Source of the DNA: CAWKOH01 sp963851245
GTDB taxonomy: Bacteria > Actinomycetota > Acidimicrobiia > Acidimicrobiales > Palsa-688
Assembly (NCBI GenBank): GCA_963851245.1
Contig: CAWKOH010000012.1
Location: 248,001-312,000, forward strand
Direction of reading: 5' to 3'
DNA length: 64,000 bases
The notes under the pieces were generated by a model, which worked only from the letters and a program-made list of their open reading frames with translations, searched no databases and had not been told where the DNA came from. Made by a program: the position numbers and the translations under genes. This document shows, one piece after another, positions 25,419-32,951 of this stretch; position 1 is the stretch's first letter; each line of letters begins with the position of its first letter.

Positions 25419-26162
25419 ATGGGTTTGTTGGACGGCAAGGTGGCGGTGATCACCGGGGCCGGCTCGGGGATGGCCAAGGCGTCTACGAAGGTCTTCGCCC
25501 GGGAGGGCGCAAGAGTCGTCGCCGCCGATATCAGCGGGGCTGAGAAGGACACCGCCGCCGAAGTGGGCGAGAGCGTGCTCCCGGTGCATTGCGACGTGAC
25601 CGACGAAGCCGACGTCGAAGCCCTGATGCAAAGCGCCCTCGACGAGTTTGGCCGGGTCGATGCGGTGCTGAACGTGGCCGGCATAGGGAGCCCCGAGCCC
25701 ATTCACGAGCTGTCCATGGCCGAATACGACAGGATTCTTGACGTCAACCTCAGGGGCGTCCTGCTCGGCATGAAATACGGCATCCGGGCGATGACCCGGT
25801 CCGGAGGAGGCGCCATCGTGAACTGGTCGTCGGTCGGCGGGCTCGGTGCCTCGTCGTTGCCGACCGCCAGCTACGCGGCGAGCAAGGCGGGAGTGATCGC
25901 GGTAACGAAGGCCGCGGCCGTCGAGTACGGGTCTCAGGGCATTCGCGTGAACGCCATCTGCCCGGGCTTCATCATGACCGAGATCATGGGCGCGTCCGGT
26001 GCCGAACGCTTTCCGGAAATGTTCGAGAAGGCGGCCCTGGGCCGGGCCGGGCAGCCACCCGAGGTCGCCGAAGTGGCCGCATTTCTGGTTTCGGACCGGG
26101 CCTCATTTGTCAGTGGCGCCATCATCCCCGTGGACGGCGGCTGGTCTGCAAGACTCGCCTGA
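25419..26162 (+). CDS. SDR oxidoreductase
   Basis: 247 residues from ATG 25419 (MGLLDGKVAVITGAGSGMAKA). TGAGSGMA glycine loop, VAGIGSPEP, catalytic WSSVGG Ser and YAASKAG with Tyr/Lys, and the terminal FVSGAIIPVDGGW are all present, as in FabG-like ketoacyl or hydroxyacyl reductases and alcohol dehydrogenases. It sits between the CoA-transferase and the molybdenum hydroxylase genes, so it probably acts on the same substrate. Confidence 0.92.
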   Translation: MGLLDGKVAVITGAGSGMAKASTKVFAREGARVVAADISGAEKDTAAEVGESVLPVHCDVTDEADVEALMQSALDEFGRVDAVLNVAGIGSPEPIHELSMAEYDRILDVNLRGVLLGMKYGIRAMTRSGGGAIVNWSSVGGLGASSLPTASYAASKAGVIAVTKAAAVEYGSQGIRVNAICPGFIMTEIMGASGAERFPEMFEKAALGRAGQPPEVAEVAAFLVSDRASFVSGAIIPVDGGWSARLA

Positions 26163-26212
26163 TCCTGGCCCAGAGACGACCCAATGGGAGCTAACCGAAG
26201 AGGCAACGGCCG

Positions 26213-27088
26213 GTGAAGCCGGCGCCGTTCCAGTATCACGTTCCGGGCAGTGTGGCCGAGGCGGTCGACCTGCTGGCCAACCTGGGCGAAGACGCCAAGG
26301 TCCTGGCCGGCGGTCAGAGCCTGATCCCCATGCTGGCCCTGCGGTTGACCGCGTTCGACCATTTGATCGACATCGGCCGCATCGACGAGATCAAGGGAAT
26401 CGATCGTGACGACGGCGCTCTCCGCGTCGGCGCCGGTACCACCGAGGCCGAGGTCGGCTCCAGTGAAACGGCCGGCTCATCCGTGCCGCTGCTGGCTCGG
26501 GCCACGCCGCTCATCGGGCACTTTCAGATCAGGAATCGGGGCACCCTCGGAGGTTCGGTGGCGCACGCCGATCCCGCAGCTGAATACCCCGCAGTGGCTC
26601 TGGCCCTCGATGCCCGGATGGAGACGGTGTCCCCAAGAGGACGGCGTTCGATCACCGCCGGCGACTTCTTCCAGGGCCTGTGGACGACCAGCGTGGAGGC
26701 CGACGAGCTGCTGGTAGCGGTGTCGTTTCCGGTCTGGAGCGGACGCACCGGCTTCGCTATAGAAGAGATCGCCCGCCGCCACGGCGATTTCGCCGTCGCC
26801 GGCGCCGCCGTCGGGATCGAGCTCGACACCGACGACCGCATCCGCCGGTGCGGGATCGCCCTCATCGGACTCGGTCCCACCCCGCTCAGGGCGTCGGGGG
26901 CCGAAGCGGAGGTGACGGGCCGGCCCGCCGCTGAAGTCGCCGCTGAAGAGGTCGGCCACCTGGCCGTGACCGGGTTGCAGTCGGTGCCTGCTGACCTGCA
27001 CGGGACCGCGGAGTATCGCAAGCGGGTGGGCGCAGTCATGGTGGCCCGGGCCTGGGCCACGGCTTTGACGGAGGCTGGCCATGAATGA
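26213..27088 (+). CDS. FAD-binding middle subunit of a xanthine dehydrogenase-family molybdenum hydroxylase
   Basis: 291 residues from GTG 26213. It passes electrons between the 2Fe-2S clusters and an acceptor through FAD. FAD-site motifs are AGGQSLIPMLALR (about 35-47) and RNRGTLGGSVAHADPAAEYPAVALALDA. The C-terminal domain ends with YRKRVGAVMVARAW. The order M, (S), L is that of cox-type operons, but the small subunit gene that should follow is reduced to a remnant, and this gene's stop overlaps it by 8 bases. Confidence 0.92.
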   Translation: MKPAPFQYHVPGSVAEAVDLLANLGEDAKVLAGGQSLIPMLALRLTAFDHLIDIGRIDEIKGIDRDDGALRVGAGTTEAEVGSSETAGSSVPLLARATPLIGHFQIRNRGTLGGSVAHADPAAEYPAVALALDARMETVSPRGRRSITAGDFFQGLWTTSVEADELLVAVSFPVWSGRTGFAIEEIARRHGDFAVAGAAVGIELDTDDRIRRCGIALIGLGPTPLRASGAEAEVTGRPAAEVAAEEVGHLAVTGLQSVPADLHGTAEYRKRVGAVMVARAWATALTEAGHE

Positions 27089-27173
27089 GATGACGGTGAC
27101 GCTTCGCGTCAACGGCATCCTCCGGGCGGTCCGCCAGGCCTCCGATGCCCTGGCGGGGCCGGATCGCTCATGA
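27081..27173 (+). pseudogene. Remnant of the 2Fe-2S small subunit gene (CoxS-type) with internal deletion
   Basis: A 30-codon frame from ATG 27081: MNEMTVTLRVNGILRAVRQ, then ASDALAGPDRS and TGA, which overlaps the ATG of the large subunit. The first dozen residues match the start of CoxS-like ferredoxin subunits (TVTLRVNG); the last part resembles their C-terminal helix after the second cluster. All eight cluster Cys and about 130 residues between are missing. Position between the M and L subunits is exactly where this gene belongs. Most simply read as an in-frame internal deletion. Confidence 0.65.
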
Positions 27174-29506
27174 GCGGATCGACGACGGTGGGGGCCACCC
27201 GCTACGCCGGCGCCCGCGTGCCCCGGGTCGAGGACGCCCGGTTGCTGACCGGCAACGGCACCTATGTCGACGACATCCGCCTACCCGGCTTGCTTCATGC
27301 CTTCTTCGTGCGCAGCCCCTTTGCCCGGGCCGCCATCCGGGGGATCGACGTGTCGGCCGCCCTGGACCAACCAGGCGTCCGGTTCGTATTCACTGCCGCC
27401 GACCTCAATCGGCACGTCAAGGAGCAGTGGCACACTTCGATCGGGCCGGAGAGCCCCGAGACACCGCGCCCTCCGCTGGCCGAGGGGGAAGTGCGTTTCG
27501 TCGGCGACCCGGTCGCCCTGGTGGTGGCCGACAGTCGATACATAGCCGAGGACGCGGCCGACCTGGTGGAGGTTGATTACGAACAGCTGCCCGCCGTGGT
27601 CGACTACACCACGGCGGACACGGCCGGCTCTCTGGTCCACGAGAGCCACGGTTCGAACGTGATCGGGGAGATGGCCGGGGCCCCGGCCTCGCTCCTCGAG
27701 GAGGAGTTCGCCACCGCGGCGCACGTCGCCAGCCAGACGATTTATCAGCAGGCTTACGCCGCCGTCCCGATGGAGGCCCGCGGCCTGGTCGTCCACTACT
27801 CGACGACGACCGAGGAGCTCACCATTTATTCGGCGACGCAGGCGCCGCACGAAGTGCGAATGTTCTGCGCCCGCCTGCTCGGCCTGCCCGAGCACCGCAT
27901 CAGGGTCGTCATGCGCGACACCGGAGGCGCCTTCGGTCAGAAGATCATGGTGCAACGCGATGAGATGTGTCTGATGCTCGCCGCGCCGCTGGTAGCGGCC
28001 CCGCTCAAATGGGTCGAGGACCGGCGCGAGAATCTGCTGGCTGCGGGCCAGTCGCGCCACGAGCACGCCGCTGTGAGGATGGCGTTCGACGCCGAAGGGG
28101 CCATCCGGGCCGCCCAGATCGACTTTGTATCCGATTCCGGTGCTTACCCCACGCCTTGGCCAGTCGGGACGGCCGCAGTGGTCGGCGCCCTGTTCCCCGG
28201 TCCCTACCGGGTGCCCAAGGCTGCCTTCACGGCCAAGACCATGTACACGAACCGGGTCGGGCGCTCTGCCTACAGGGGGCCTTGGCAGTTCGAATCGCTG
28301 GCCCGCGAGGTGCTGCTGGACATCGCGGCGCGTGAGATGGGCATGGATCCCATGGATCTGCGGAGGCGGAACCTGCTCCGCCTGGGGGACATGCCCTACA
28401 CGAGCCCGAACGGAAGCCCGTATGACCGCATCGCGCCCCTCGAGACATTTGAGCAGGCCCTGGCCATGCTGGACTACGAGGGGTTCCGGCGACAGCAGGC
28501 TGAAGCCCGCGGCGCCGGGCGCTACATCGGAGTCGGCCTCTCCACCTACGTCGAGCCGTCGACCCCGGGCTTTGGTTACTACGCCACCGAGGCGGCGACT
28601 ATCCGCATCGAACCGTCCGGCCGGGTCAACGTGTACATCGCGGGCGGCTCCACCGGCAACAGCATCGAAACGACGGTTGTGCAGCTGACCGCTGATGCGC
28701 TCGGAGTCAATATCGAAGACGTGGCGACCATTCAGGGGGACACCGCCGTTACCGGCTTCGGGGCCGGAGCGGCCGGCAGTCGGAGCGGATCAATGACCGC
28801 GGGGGCGATAGGGGAAACGGCCGGGATCCTGCGCGAGCGCATATGCGCCATCGCCGCGCACAAGCTCGAGGCCTCGGCGGACGACATCGAGCTGGCCAAC
28901 AGTCGGGCCTATGTCCGAGGCACCCCGTCGATCGGCCTGTCGATGGCCGAGTTGGCCCGCCTCGCCTACTTCGACCCGTACTCGCTGCCGCCGGACGTAC
29001 CTGCCGGCCTCGAGGCCAGCGCCCGCTACCGGACCGACGCCGGCTCGGTGTGGGTAAACGCCACTCACCTGTGCACGTGTGAAGTCGACGTGACGACCGG
29101 CCAGGTCAGGCTCCTGCGTTACATCGTGAGCGAAGACTGCGGACCGATGATCAACCCCAACGTGGTAGAAGGCCAGATCGCCGGCGGGGTGGTGCAGGGC
29201 ATCGGTGGAGTCCTGTACGAGCACCTCGCCTACGATCAGGACGGCAATCCGGTCGCCACGACATTTATGGACTACCTGCTGCCTACGGCCGCGGAAGTGC
29301 CGGTGATCGAGTACGGCCACGTCGAGACGCCCAGCGCCGGGCCAGGTGGCTACAAGGGGGTTGGTGAGGGCGGGGCCATCGGCGCCCCGCCCGCAGTCGT
29401 CAACTCCGTGGCCGACGCGCTCTCCCCATTCGGCGTGAAGATCACCCGGCTCCCGCTCGACCCGGCGACCGTTCTGGCGCTGATCGATGGGGCTCCCCTC
29501 GGATGA
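27170..29506 (+). CDS. Molybdopterin-binding large subunit of a xanthine dehydrogenase-family hydroxylase
   Basis: 778 residues. N-terminal RVPRVEDARLLTGNGTYVDDIRLPGLLHAFFVRSPFARA is the family opening; DTGGAFGQK and the C-terminal KGVGEGGAIGAPPAVVNSVADAL are Mo-cofactor motifs with the catalytic Glu. The active-site loop reads AYRGPWQFE, not the AYRCSFR loop of form I CO dehydrogenase, so this is a hydroxylase for an aldehyde, N-heterocycle or similar substrate. Its usual FAD partner lies upstream but the Fe-S subunit gene is gutted, so electron transfer would need a subunit from elsewhere. ATGA overlap with the remnant. Confidence 0.93.
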   Translation: MSGSTTVGATRYAGARVPRVEDARLLTGNGTYVDDIRLPGLLHAFFVRSPFARAAIRGIDVSAALDQPGVRFVFTAADLNRHVKEQWHTSIGPESPETPRPPLAEGEVRFVGDPVALVVADSRYIAEDAADLVEVDYEQLPAVVDYTTADTAGSLVHESHGSNVIGEMAGAPASLLEEEFATAAHVASQTIYQQAYAAVPMEARGLVVHYSTTTEELTIYSATQAPHEVRMFCARLLGLPEHRIRVVMRDTGGAFGQKIMVQRDEMCLMLAAPLVAAPLKWVEDRRENLLAAGQSRHEHAAVRMAFDAEGAIRAAQIDFVSDSGAYPTPWPVGTAAVVGALFPGPYRVPKAAFTAKTMYTNRVGRSAYRGPWQFESLAREVLLDIAAREMGMDPMDLRRRNLLRLGDMPYTSPNGSPYDRIAPLETFEQALAMLDYEGFRRQQAEARGAGRYIGVGLSTYVEPSTPGFGYYATEAATIRIEPSGRVNVYIAGGSTGNSIETTVVQLTADALGVNIEDVATIQGDTAVTGFGAGAAGSRSGSMTAGAIGETAGILRERICAIAAHKLEASADDIELANSRAYVRGTPSIGLSMAELARLAYFDPYSLPPDVPAGLEASARYRTDAGSVWVNATHLCTCEVDVTTGQVRLLRYIVSEDCGPMINPNVVEGQIAGGVVQGIGGVLYEHLAYDQDGNPVATTFMDYLLPTAAEVPVIEYGHVETPSAGPGGYKGVGEGGAIGAPPAVVNSVADALSPFGVKITRLPLDPATVLALIDGAPLG

Positions 29507-29536
29507 GCGGGAGAGCGCTCCCCTCCGATGAGCGGG
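29492..29536. repeat. 25-bp-period duplication over the large-subunit stop
   Basis: GCTCCCCTCGGATGAGCGGG at 29492 and GCTCCCCTCCGATGAGCGGG at 29517. The first copy contains the TGA stop at 29504-29506; the second is downstream. Confidence 0.85.
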
Positions 29537-29606
29537 CAGGCCCCCAGATTGGTTGGCGGCCCCGGCCCGTTCTGGCCGCGCTCCAAAGGGTGGGCCGCCG
29601 GGTCGG

Positions 29607-31088
29607 TTAGGCGATGGGCCAGGCGACCGACTTGGTCTCGAGGTACTGCTCGAAGCCGGCAAGTCCGTTCTGGCGACCGACCCCGCTGCTCTTGTAGCCC
29701 CCGAAGGGCACGTCGGCACCTACGGGAGCGCCGCCATTGATGCTCATGACCCCGGTCCGAATGCGACGCGCGACCGCGGTGGCCCGATCGATCGACCCGG
29801 AGAAGACGCCTCCGGCCAGACCGTAGGTGCTGTCGTTGGCGATGCGCACGGCGTCGTCGTCGTCGTCGAAGGGGATGGCCACGAGCACCGGGCCGAAGAT
29901 CTCCTCCTGGGCAATCGTCATCGAATTGTCGACGTTGGTGAACAGCGTCGGCTCCACGTACCAGCCCTTGTCGTACTGGGATGGCCGGCCGCCACCCAGG
30001 CTGAGGGTGGCGCCCTCGGCCACGCCCTTCTCTATGTACCCGAGGATCCGGGTCCGCTGCTTCTCCGAGATGACGGGCCCCATCATCACGTCGGGCCGCT
30101 GCGGGTCGCCATAGGGGACCGACGCCAGCATGCCCTTCACCAACTCGACCCCCTCCTCGTAGCGGGACCGCGGCAGGAGCATCCTGGTCTGGATGGCGCA
30201 GCCCTGGCCGGCGTGGAAGCAGACGGCCAGGCCCGACATGGTGGCGGTCGGGAAGTCGGCATCGTTCAGAACGATCGTGGCTGACTTGCCGCCGAGCTCC
30301 AGGAACAGTCGCTTCAAGGTGGGAGCGCCCTTCTCCATGATGCGCTTGCCCACTGCAGTGGAACCGGTGAAGGAGATGAGGTCCACTTGCGGGGACAGCG
30401 TCAACTCCTCCCCCACCAGGTGATCGGAGGAGGTGACCACGTTGAAGACGCCCGCCGGGATGTCCGTCTTCTCGGCGACGAGACGGCCCAGCCGGGTGGC
30501 GTTCCAGGGGGTGTCCGGCGCCGGCTTGAGGACCATGGTGTTCCCGGTCGCCAGCGCTTGTCCCACCTTGTTGAGCGTTACCTCCAGCGGGAAGTTCCAG
30601 GGGACTATCGCCCCTACCACACCCACCGCCTCTTTCCAGATTCGGCGGGCGTTGAGGGTGCCTCCCATAAAGGGGGCATCCGGAAGCTCGATCTCCCACG
30701 GGAACTCGTCGATCAGCTTGGTCGGGTAGCGCAAGGCTCCTTCGAGGGGTCCGTCCAGCTGTGGGCCCTGAGTGGTCATACGCGGGCAGCCGACCTCGAG
30801 GATCAGTTCCTCCCGGAAATCCTCCCGTTCCGCTTCCAGTGCCTCCTGCAACTGCTCCAGGCACCGCTTACGGAAGGCGCGGTCGGTGGACCAGGCCGTG
30901 TCGTCGAAGGCCCTTCTGGCGGCCGCGATGGCCCGCTGGATGTCGGCTTTGGAGCCGTCTGCTACGACACCGAGGACCTCCTCGGTGGCCGGATTGACGT
31001 TTTCGAACGTCTTTCCCGCCTCCGACTCGATGAGCTTCCCATCTACGAGCATTCGGGTCTCGTGCTCGATTCTTGCCGCGCTGCCCAT
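29607..31088 (-). CDS. NAD(P)-dependent aldehyde dehydrogenase
   Basis: 493 residues. ALDH landmarks: VGVVGAIVPWNFPL, FTGSTAVGKRI cofactor turn, catalytic Glu in LELGGKSATIVL, catalytic Cys in AGQGCAIQTRML, EEIFGPVLVAIPF, and the closing PFGGYKSSGVGRQNGLAGFEQYLETK. It oxidises an aldehyde to the acid. It faces the molybdenum hydroxylase genes from the opposite strand and lies downstream of the substrate-binding protein gene, but a 13-bp tandem repeat and a likely terminator separate them, so it probably has its own promoter. Confidence 0.94.
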   Translation of the reverse strand: MGSAARIEHETRMLVDGKLIESEAGKTFENVNPATEEVLGVVADGSKADIQRAIAAARRAFDDTAWSTDRAFRKRCLEQLQEALEAEREDFREELILEVGCPRMTTQGPQLDGPLEGALRYPTKLIDEFPWEIELPDAPFMGGTLNARRIWKEAVGVVGAIVPWNFPLEVTLNKVGQALATGNTMVLKPAPDTPWNATRLGRLVAEKTDIPAGVFNVVTSSDHLVGEELTLSPQVDLISFTGSTAVGKRIMEKGAPTLKRLFLELGGKSATIVLNDADFPTATMSGLAVCFHAGQGCAIQTRMLLPRSRYEEGVELVKGMLASVPYGDPQRPDVMMGPVISEKQRTRILGYIEKGVAEGATLSLGGGRPSQYDKGWYVEPTLFTNVDNSMTIAQEEIFGPVLVAIPFDDDDDAVRIANDSTYGLAGGVFSGSIDRATAVARRIRTGVMSINGGAPVGADVPFGGYKSSGVGRQNGLAGFEQYLETKSVAWPIA

Positions 31089-31102
31089 CCGTCCTCCCTT
31101 GG

Positions 31103-31201
31103 TGCTCAGGCCCTGTGCTCAGGCCTTGTGCTCAGGCCTTGTGCTCAGGCCTTGTGCTCAGACCTTGTGCTCAGACCTTGTGTTCAGACCTTGTGCTCAG
31201 G
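31103..31201. repeat. 13-bp tandem repeat, 7.6 copies
   Basis: Units of TGCTCAGGCCTTG running without spacers, with point variants (GGCCCTG in the first unit, AGACCTTG in units 5 and 6, TGTTCAGACC in unit 7). They sit 15 bases upstream of the aldehyde dehydrogenase start. No spacers and unequal units, so this is a minisatellite, not CRISPR. Confidence 0.95.
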
Positions 31202-31248
31202 TCGGGGCCAGGTATCGGCACGCTACTCGATATCGACGTCACAGTCAA

Positions 31249-31278
31249 AGAGGGCGGGACGCTGCGCCCGCCCCCTCT
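31249..31278 (-). terminator. Probable terminator after the substrate-binding protein gene
   Basis: GC-rich inverted repeat AGAGGGCGGG / CCCGCCCCCTCT with an 8-base loop, 19 bases beyond the stop of the minus-strand lipoprotein gene; a short T tract follows on that strand. Confidence 0.5.
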
Positions 31279-31296
31279 GCTCGACTGCGTATGGGG

Positions 31297-32562
31297 CTAC
31301 GACGAGGCCGAAACCGACTTGCCCGGGATCTCGGAGCCGCAGATCGGGTCGGCGCCCGGCACCAGCTGGAACGTCGAACCGGAGAGCTTGGTGACATACA
31401 GGCAGGGTCCGACTCCGGTGGCGGTATTCGTCCGGTTGTCGAGGTCGAAGCTGTGGTCGCCGAACAGCCCGGCGGCGTTGAAGCCCTTCACGTTGTTGAG
31501 GGCGGTGATGAGGCTGCTGTGGGTCGGATTGGGTCCGGTCGTCTTGAGGGCTTCGAGTAGCAACGCCACCGATGCGTAACCGGCGTATTCGGCGTAGGTC
31601 GGATCGTTGTTGATGCCGATAGCTGCCAGCGCGCTCTTCAGCTGCTGGGTTGCGGCGGTGTTCATCTCCATCGGCTCGAAGGACGTGCCGAAGTACACGC
31701 CCTGACCGCTCTGCAGCGCGCCCGGGCCGGCCTGGGTGAGGTCGCCGCCGTAGCCTGTTGGCAGGAGGGCTACCTTGAGCGGAACACCGTCCTGCCTCAG
31801 GGCGGTGATCAGGGCGAACCCGGTGTTGGGATCCACCGTGGCGGTGAAGCCGTTGACACCAGCGTTCTTCATGGCCAGCGCCACCGGCTGGACATTGGTG
31901 GAGCCGAAGGGGAAGTTGGCGTTCAGGTACCCCACCTTCAGGCCGGCCGATTGGGCCGATACGGCCGCCCCCTTGGCGGCCTCGGCAGAGGAAGGTGAGA
32001 TGCTGTAGCCGAGGGCGCCTACGTCGGTGACGCCCTCCATCTTGAAGAACTGGCCGTAGACCGTCGACACCTTCGTGGTGTCCAAGTAGCCGTACACCGG
32101 AAACATGTTCTTCGACGTGAGCCATTCCGGCCCGTCCTCGGGTGCACCCACGACCGGGACACCCTGCTGCGTCAAGTAGGGGGCCCCGCCGAAGGTGATG
32201 GCCGAGACCGTCAGGACGACGTCCACATGGTCCTGCTCGACCAGCTTCTTCGCCGCGGTCAGGGCGCTCGCAGGAGAGGTCTGGGTGTCACCCTGGTAGA
32301 TCTTGAGGGTCCACCCGTCCTGCTTGGCGATTACGGCGCCGGCCTCGACCCCTTGCACGCTGCTCTTGTTTCCCGACGCGGCTGCCCCGGTGAGGTCGGT
32401 CAGGATGCCCACCGAGATGGTGTGGCCGCTGTTGCCCGAGCTGCTGCTCCCCGCCGTGCTGCCGGAAGGAGTGCCGCCGGACGATTTACTCGAACTGCTG
32501 CATCCAGCCGCCACGGTCATCATCACCGCGGCGGCAACCAGCAGCTTCCTCTTCGTGAACAC
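31297..32562 (-). CDS. ABC-type branched-chain amino-acid/acid substrate-binding lipoprotein
   Basis: 421 residues. Lipoprotein signal MFTKRKLLVAAAVMMTVAAGC with Cys followed by a Ser/Gly linker. The periplasmic-binding type 1 (LivJ-like) fold begins ISVGILTDLTGAAASG, with QGVEAGAVIAK, LVEQDHVDVVLT, VGYLNANFPFG, the lobe-2 ALITALRQDGV and a C-terminal LDLDNRTNTATGVGPC. It captures amino acids or carboxylic/aromatic acids outside the cell for an ABC permease, but no permease or ATPase gene is in the window. In this catabolic context it may bind the pathway substrate. Confidence 0.9.
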   Translation of the reverse strand: MFTKRKLLVAAAVMMTVAAGCSSSSKSSGGTPSGSTAGSSSSGNSGHTISVGILTDLTGAAASGNKSSVQGVEAGAVIAKQDGWTLKIYQGDTQTSPASALTAAKKLVEQDHVDVVLTVSAITFGGAPYLTQQGVPVVGAPEDGPEWLTSKNMFPVYGYLDTTKVSTVYGQFFKMEGVTDVGALGYSISPSSAEAAKGAAVSAQSAGLKVGYLNANFPFGSTNVQPVALAMKNAGVNGFTATVDPNTGFALITALRQDGVPLKVALLPTGYGGDLTQAGPGALQSGQGVYFGTSFEPMEMNTAATQQLKSALAAIGINNDPTYAEYAGYASVALLLEALKTTGPNPTHSSLITALNNVKGFNAAGLFGDHSFDLDNRTNTATGVGPCLYVTKLSGSTFQLVPGADPICGSEIPGKSVSASS

Positions 32563-32951
32563 GTCGAGTTCCCCCCGTATGGTTGATTTCAGCCTTATGT
32601 GAGCATGCGCCGAGCCACAACCGGTTCGGCCAGCCAGGCCATGATAAGTGAGGGGACACTCCGGCGCTCATCGGGCGGCCAGGATCGCCCGCTTGGTGGC
32701 CCCCAAAGTCCCTTTCGGGACGCGTTGTACCCCTCAGAGATGGATAACGCGTCGCGGAAAGCCGAATGGGGCCCAGAAGGGCCCGGCAACGTCGATGCGC
32801 CGGCACCCAACGTCGCACTTCGCATGCGATCGGCCCCGGCTTTGCCGTGGCGCCCGGCGATCATCGACTATGGGTGGATAGAGACACGGTCGCCGGCCAT
32901 CGACGCCTCGGGACCACACGTGGAAGGTTGAACTTGGCACAGATATTGACG
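32563..32951. other. 389-base divergent intergenic region with imperfect palindrome
   Basis: No convincing gene. An imperfect 79-bp palindrome spans about 32698-32776. Its core is the perfect pair GACGCGTT (32719-32726) / AACGCGTC (32746-32753), and about 25 of 38 positions pair. It lies between the divergent substrate-binding protein gene and the DUF35-thiolase gene, so a regulatory role is possible. Confidence 0.55.

Noticed and set aside
26213..29506. Aerobic carbon monoxide dehydrogenase operon
   Set aside because: The large-subunit loop reads AYRGPWQFE rather than the form I AYRCSFR; the Fe-S gene is a remnant, so CO oxidation is not supported.
31103..31201. Repeat array as a CRISPR locus
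   Set aside because: Units are 13 bp and directly abutted with no spacers; no cas genes in the window.
32719..32753. Integron attC-like site (GTTGTAC ... GATAACGC within the palindrome)
   Set aside because: The sequences do not fit GTTRRRY/RYYYAAC core sites and there is no integrase gene.
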